A stretch of 64,000 nucleotides of DNA, from positions 1 through 64,000 of the forward strand of contig CANOHT010000009.1 of the NCBI GenBank assembly GCA_947565865.1, written 5' to 3'. This DNA comes from an uncultured Clostridia bacterium. GTDB taxonomy: Bacteria > Bacillota > Clostridia > Christensenellales > Aristaeellaceae. Made by a program: the position numbers and the translations under genes. Below are positions 60,925 through 64,000 of the stretch, piece after piece. The notes under the pieces are model-generated. The model did not search any database and had not been told where the DNA came from. It saw only the letters and a program-made list of their open reading frames with translations. Position 1 is the first letter of the stretch; every line of letters begins with the position of its first letter.

Positions 60925-61926
60925 ATGATCGTGATTTTGAAGCAGAACGCGCAGGCGGAACAGGTGGACAGGCTGAAGGCCTTCCTGGGACAGATGGGCC
61001 TTCAAATCCACTTTTCTCAGGGTGAGAACTCCACCATTATGGGCCTGGTGGGCGATACCAGCCGGGTTGATCCCGACCTGATTGCTTCCCTGGACGCGGT
61101 GGAGGACGTGCGGCGCATTCAGGAGCCTTACAAGAGCGCCAACCGCAAGTTTCATCCGGCGGATACGGTGGTGGACTGCGGCGCGGGGGTGAAGCTGGGC
61201 GGCGGCAGCTTTCAGTTTATCGCGGGCCCCTGTTCGGTGGAAAGCGAGGAGCAGGTGGTGGCGGTGGCCAAGGCTGTCAAGGCGGCGGGCGCGACCCTCC
61301 TGCGAGGCGGCGCCTTCAAGCCCAGGACATCCCCTTATGCGTTTCAGGGCCTCCACGGGGAGGGCATTCGCCTGCTGCTCCTGGCCCGCCAGGAGACAGG
61401 CATGCCCATCGTGACCGAGCTGATGGATTTGTCCCATCTGCCGCTGTTTGAGGATGTGGACGTTATCCAGATCGGCGCGCGGAACATGCAGAACTTTGAA
61501 CTGCTCAAGGAGGTAGGCAAGCTGCACAAGCCTATCCTACTCAAGCGCGGCCTGGCCAACACCATCCAGGAATGGCTGATGAGCGCGGAGTACATCATGG
61601 CGGGAGGCAATGCCCAGGTCATTCTGTGTGAGCGGGGGATCCGCACTTATGAGACGGCTACCCGTAACACCTTGGATCTTTCTGCCGTGCCGGTGCTCCA
61701 TGAGAAGACCCATTTGCCGGTGATTGTGGACCCCAGCCATGCCACGGGCTTCAGTCGGCTGGTCAAGCCCATGGCTTTGGCGGCGGCGGCCTGCGGGGCG
61801 GACGGGCTGATGATCGAGGTGCATAACGATCCCAAGCGCGCGCTGTGCGACGGACCTCAGTCGCTGACGCCGGAAGAGTTCGCGGATGTGGCTCGCCGGG
61901 TACAGCTGGTGCGTACCGCGATTTAA
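60925..61926 (+). CDS. aroF: 3-deoxy-7-phosphoheptulonate (DAHP) synthase
   Basis: 333 residues, type I-beta DAHP synthase. An N-terminal ferredoxin-like (ACT-like) regulatory domain (about 1-70) precedes the barrel with IAGPCSVESEEQ, RGGAFKPRTSPYAFQG, QIGARNMQNFELL and IVDPSHATG, which hold the metal and substrate residues. It joins phosphoenolpyruvate and erythrose-4-phosphate, the first step to Phe, Tyr and Trp. GGAGG lies upstream of the ATG. Its expression is probably set by the attenuator. Confidence 0.97.
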   Translation: MIVILKQNAQAEQVDRLKAFLGQMGLQIHFSQGENSTIMGLVGDTSRVDPDLIASLDAVEDVRRIQEPYKSANRKFHPADTVVDCGAGVKLGGGSFQFIAGPCSVESEEQVVAVAKAVKAAGATLLRGGAFKPRTSPYAFQGLHGEGIRLLLLARQETGMPIVTELMDLSHLPLFEDVDVIQIGARNMQNFELLKEVGKLHKPILLKRGLANTIQEWLMSAEYIMAGGNAQVILCERGIRTYETATRNTLDLSAVPVLHEKTHLPVIVDPSHATGFSRLVKPMALAAAACGADGLMIEVHNDPKRALCDGPQSLTPEEFADVARRVQLVRTAI

Positions 61927-61940
61927 GAGGAGCGCTGCGG

Positions 61941-62480
61941 ATGGAACAGCTTCGCTTGGCTATCCCGGATATTTCCCTGGCCGAGGAAATCCGCTCCTAT
62001 CGCGCCGCCATGCTGGACGCGGGCAGCTCGATGGACGGATGCGGCTCGCTTCGCAGGCATGAAAATCCGGCGGACTGGCTGGCCTTTAACGCCAAGCTTG
62101 CCAATCCTGATACCGTCCCCGAGGGCCTGGCGCCCAGCACGCAGTACGTCTGCCTGAACCGGCAGGGGCGCATTCTGGGCATGATCCAGCTGCGCCATGC
62201 CATGACCGATTACCTGCGGCTGTACGCGGGGCACATCGGCTATTCTGTCCGTCCGGACGAGCGGCGCAGGGGCTATGCCACCTGGATGCTCAGGGCGGTG
62301 ATGGCGGAAGCCCGAGGGCGGGGCATGGAGCGCCTCATGGTCAGCTGCCTGACGGATAACGAGGGCAGCAGGCGCACCATTCTGGCTTGCGGCGGCGTTT
62401 ATGAGTCAACCGTCCATGAGCCCAAGGAGAATGCTGACCTGCAGCGATACTGGATTGGGTTGGGGAAGCCCGACCAATAA
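61941..62480 (+). CDS. GNAT-family N-acetyltransferase
   Basis: 179 residues. HIGYSVRPDERRRGYATWML is the acetyl-CoA loop, followed by VSCLTDNEGSRRTILACGG. It resembles the YjgM/Acetyltransf_3 type. Substrate unknown. It starts 14 bp after aroF, with AAGAGGAG upstream, so it is probably cotranscribed with aroF and under the same attenuator. Confidence 0.88.
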   Translation: MEQLRLAIPDISLAEEIRSYRAAMLDAGSSMDGCGSLRRHENPADWLAFNAKLANPDTVPEGLAPSTQYVCLNRQGRILGMIQLRHAMTDYLRLYAGHIGYSVRPDERRRGYATWMLRAVMAEARGRGMERLMVSCLTDNEGSRRTILACGGVYESTVHEPKENADLQRYWIGLGKPDQ

Positions 62481-62545
62481 ATTTGCTGGCTTCGGCGGGG
62501 AAGGATTTCGCCCTGCTGCCGCGGAAGCCAAGAGGATGATGACAT

Positions 62546-63871
62546 ATGCGGGATTTGACGGTGGGATGCCCGGGTCGGGTGTTGGTCAGCTATACGCTGC
62601 CTCTTTTCGGGAGCATTATTTTCCAGCAGCTGTACAACATCGCTGACAGTCTGGTGGCGGGCCGGTATATCGGTACCCAGGCGCTGGCGGCGGTGGGCAA
62701 CTCTTATGAAATTACCCTGATTTATATCGCCCTGGCCTTCGGGTGCAACATGGGCGCGTCGGTGGTTACAGCCCGGTTTTTCGGGGAAAAACGCTATGGC
62801 GATGTGCGCAGCAGCATCACCACATCGTTGATCTTTTCAGCGGCGCTGGGACTGGTGCTGACGCTGGCGGGCATCCTGCTGGGCGACGGGCTGCTGGAGA
62901 TGATCAACACGCCCCCGGAGCTGATGGCGGCGTCCTCCGCCTATCTGGACATCTACCTGCTGGGCTATGTGTTTCTGATTCTTTACCAAGTGGCAACAGG
63001 CATTTTTTCGGCTCTGGGAGATTCGCGGACGCCCTTCATCTTCCTGGCCATCTCCTCGGTGAGCAACATCTTCGTGGACGTCCTGTTTGTCAAGTCCTTT
63101 GGCATGGGGGTGGAGGGCGTAGCCTGGGCCACCTTCCTGTGCCAGTCCATCAGCGGGGCCGCGGCGGTGTTCGCGGTGGCGCGCAAGCTGCGCGCGCTGG
63201 ACGGCAGCGGCCCGATGTTCTCCATACCCATTTTGAAAAAGATCCTGGTGGTGGCGACGCCAAGCGCAGCCCAGCAGGGCTTTATCTCCGTGGGCAATAT
63301 CCTGATTCAGAGCGTTATCAACGGCTTTGGCACCGCGGCCATCGGCGGCTACGCGGCGTCGGTGAAGCTCAATAACATGATGCTCACCTCCATCACGGCC
63401 CTGGGCAATGGTATGAGCAATTACACCGCCCAGAATTACGGCGCGGGCAAGCACCAGCGTATCCGCGAGGGCTATGCCAAGGGCGCGCTGCTGGCGGGCG
63501 GCTTCGCGCTGGTGTTCACGGCGGCGTACCTGATTTTCGGCCCGACCCTGGTGGGTGTGTTTATCACGGACGGCAATCAGGAGGCTCTGGACATCGGTGT
63601 GCAGTTTCTGCGGATCATCGGGCCCTTTTATGTCATCATCGCCATGAAACTGGTGACAGACGGTGTGCTGCGCGGGGCCGCGCTGATGCGGGTGTTCATG
63701 CTCTCCACCATGACCGACCTGGTGCTGCGGGTGGCGATGGCCTTCGTCCTTGGCCCGGCCTTCGGCCCCACCGGCGTATGGCTGAGCTGGCCTGTGGGCT
63801 GGATGCTTGGCACGGCGATTTCCTGCTACTTCTATCAGCGATGGATACGCAGACTTGTAGCGAAAATATAA
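62546..63871 (+). CDS. MATE-family efflux transporter
   Basis: 441 residues, twelve helices. PLFGSIIFQQLYNIADSLVAG and SAAQQGFISVGNILIQSVIN (in the two halves) mark the DinF/NorM-like MATE subgroup. It differs from the protein at 55520, so they are not recent duplicates. Substrate unknown. It begins 65 bp after the acetyltransferase gene with AGAGG upstream. Confidence 0.92.
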   Translation: MRDLTVGCPGRVLVSYTLPLFGSIIFQQLYNIADSLVAGRYIGTQALAAVGNSYEITLIYIALAFGCNMGASVVTARFFGEKRYGDVRSSITTSLIFSAALGLVLTLAGILLGDGLLEMINTPPELMAASSAYLDIYLLGYVFLILYQVATGIFSALGDSRTPFIFLAISSVSNIFVDVLFVKSFGMGVEGVAWATFLCQSISGAAAVFAVARKLRALDGSGPMFSIPILKKILVVATPSAAQQGFISVGNILIQSVINGFGTAAIGGYAASVKLNNMMLTSITALGNGMSNYTAQNYGAGKHQRIREGYAKGALLAGGFALVFTAAYLIFGPTLVGVFITDGNQEALDIGVQFLRIIGPFYVIIAMKLVTDGVLRGAALMRVFMLSTMTDLVLRVAMAFVLGPAFGPTGVWLSWPVGWMLGTAISCYFYQRWIRRLVAKI

Positions 63872-63942
63872 CAAAACGCCGCCTGGTGCGTCCAAACAGT
63901 GCACAGACGATTTCTGACCATCAACAAACTCCCGAGCGATGC

Positions 63943-63963
63943 TGAAGGGGCCGCGCCCCTTCA
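63943..63963 (+). terminator. Hairpin after the second MATE gene
   Basis: TGAAGGGG/CCCCTTCA with loop CCGCG; no T-run. Confidence 0.5.
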
Positions 63964-63975
63964 ACTGCCAAACAA

Positions 63976-64000
63976 AAACCGGCGCACATGTCGCCGGTTT
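63976..64000 (+). terminator. Terminator-like palindrome at the window edge
   Basis: AAACCGGCG/CGCCGGTTT with loop CACATGT; any T-run continues beyond the window. It closely resembles the terminator at 18223-18254. Confidence 0.75.

Overview
The window looks like chromosomal DNA (GC clearly above 50 %, roughly 60 % by eye) from an anaerobic, gut-associated member of the Clostridia. The evidence is a SigH-type sporulation sigma factor inside the mrnC/rlmB/yacP/sigH neighbourhood typical of Firmicutes, a SANT/Myb-like regulator of the RsfA type, Lpl/Yte-style sugar ABC transport genes with an AraC/Cache regulator, SH3b and PG_binding_1 secreted wall proteins, strong AAGGAGG ribosome sites, a RibU riboswitch gene, and a bile salt hydrolase close to the Clostridium perfringens type. 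Genus and species cannot be fixed from the sequence alone. No IS element, prophage, CRISPR array or rRNA operon was seen.

Layout. 1-700: five tandem 135-136 bp repeats ending at the promoter of a CadC-like metal-sensing repressor. 1.2-4.2 kb: two divergent secreted wall-associated proteins. 4.4-18.1 kb: a pectin (rhamnogalacturonan I type) utilisation locus: membrane AraC/Cache regulator, solute-binding protein, two permeases, SGNH acetylesterase, two GH43 enzymes (one with an N-terminal ankyrin domain), GH105 and GH28. None of these enzymes has a signal peptide, so oligosaccharides are apparently imported and then degraded in the cytoplasm. 18.4-25.4 kb: hexuronate catabolism (MFS transporter, UxaA, UxaB, LacI regulator, UxaC), which takes galacturonate to 2-keto-3-deoxygluconate. 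Together the two loci form one pathway from pectin fragments to KDG; the transporter ATPase, KDG kinase and KDPG aldolase must lie elsewhere.

25.7-32.5 kb: accessory genes, including a methyltransferase / GNAT / bile salt hydrolase operon, a secreted C69 dipeptidase, a Dabb protein and a lower-GC SDR dehydrogenase. 32.6-50.2 kb: housekeeping genes (greA-lysS, GDPD, L-asparaginase, sugar isomerase-like protein, phosphoglucomutase, M42 peptidase, class A PBP, galactokinase) mixed with unknown secreted proteins. 50.2-52.8 kb: an FMN riboswitch followed by ribU-tsaE-tsaB-rimI with overlapping genes. 52.8-64 kb: Rieske-FAD oxidoreductase, 2-hydroxyacid dehydrogenase, tRNA-Lys(CTT), two MATE transporters, the mrnC-thyX and rlmB-yacP-sigH blocks, and a DAHP synthase preceded by a Tyr/Phe-rich leader peptide with overlapping antiterminator and terminator hairpins, a textbook transcription-attenuation arrangement.

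Regulatory architecture is unusually readable: many promoters have near-consensus -35/-10 boxes with 16-18 bp spacing, and most convergent gene ends carry strong palindromic terminators. The most interesting items are the aroF attenuator, the ankyrin-GH43 fusion, the tandem repeat array with related dispersed copies, the bile salt hydrolase operon, the hairpin in the greA leader and the FMN riboswitch placed upstream of tRNA t6A genes.
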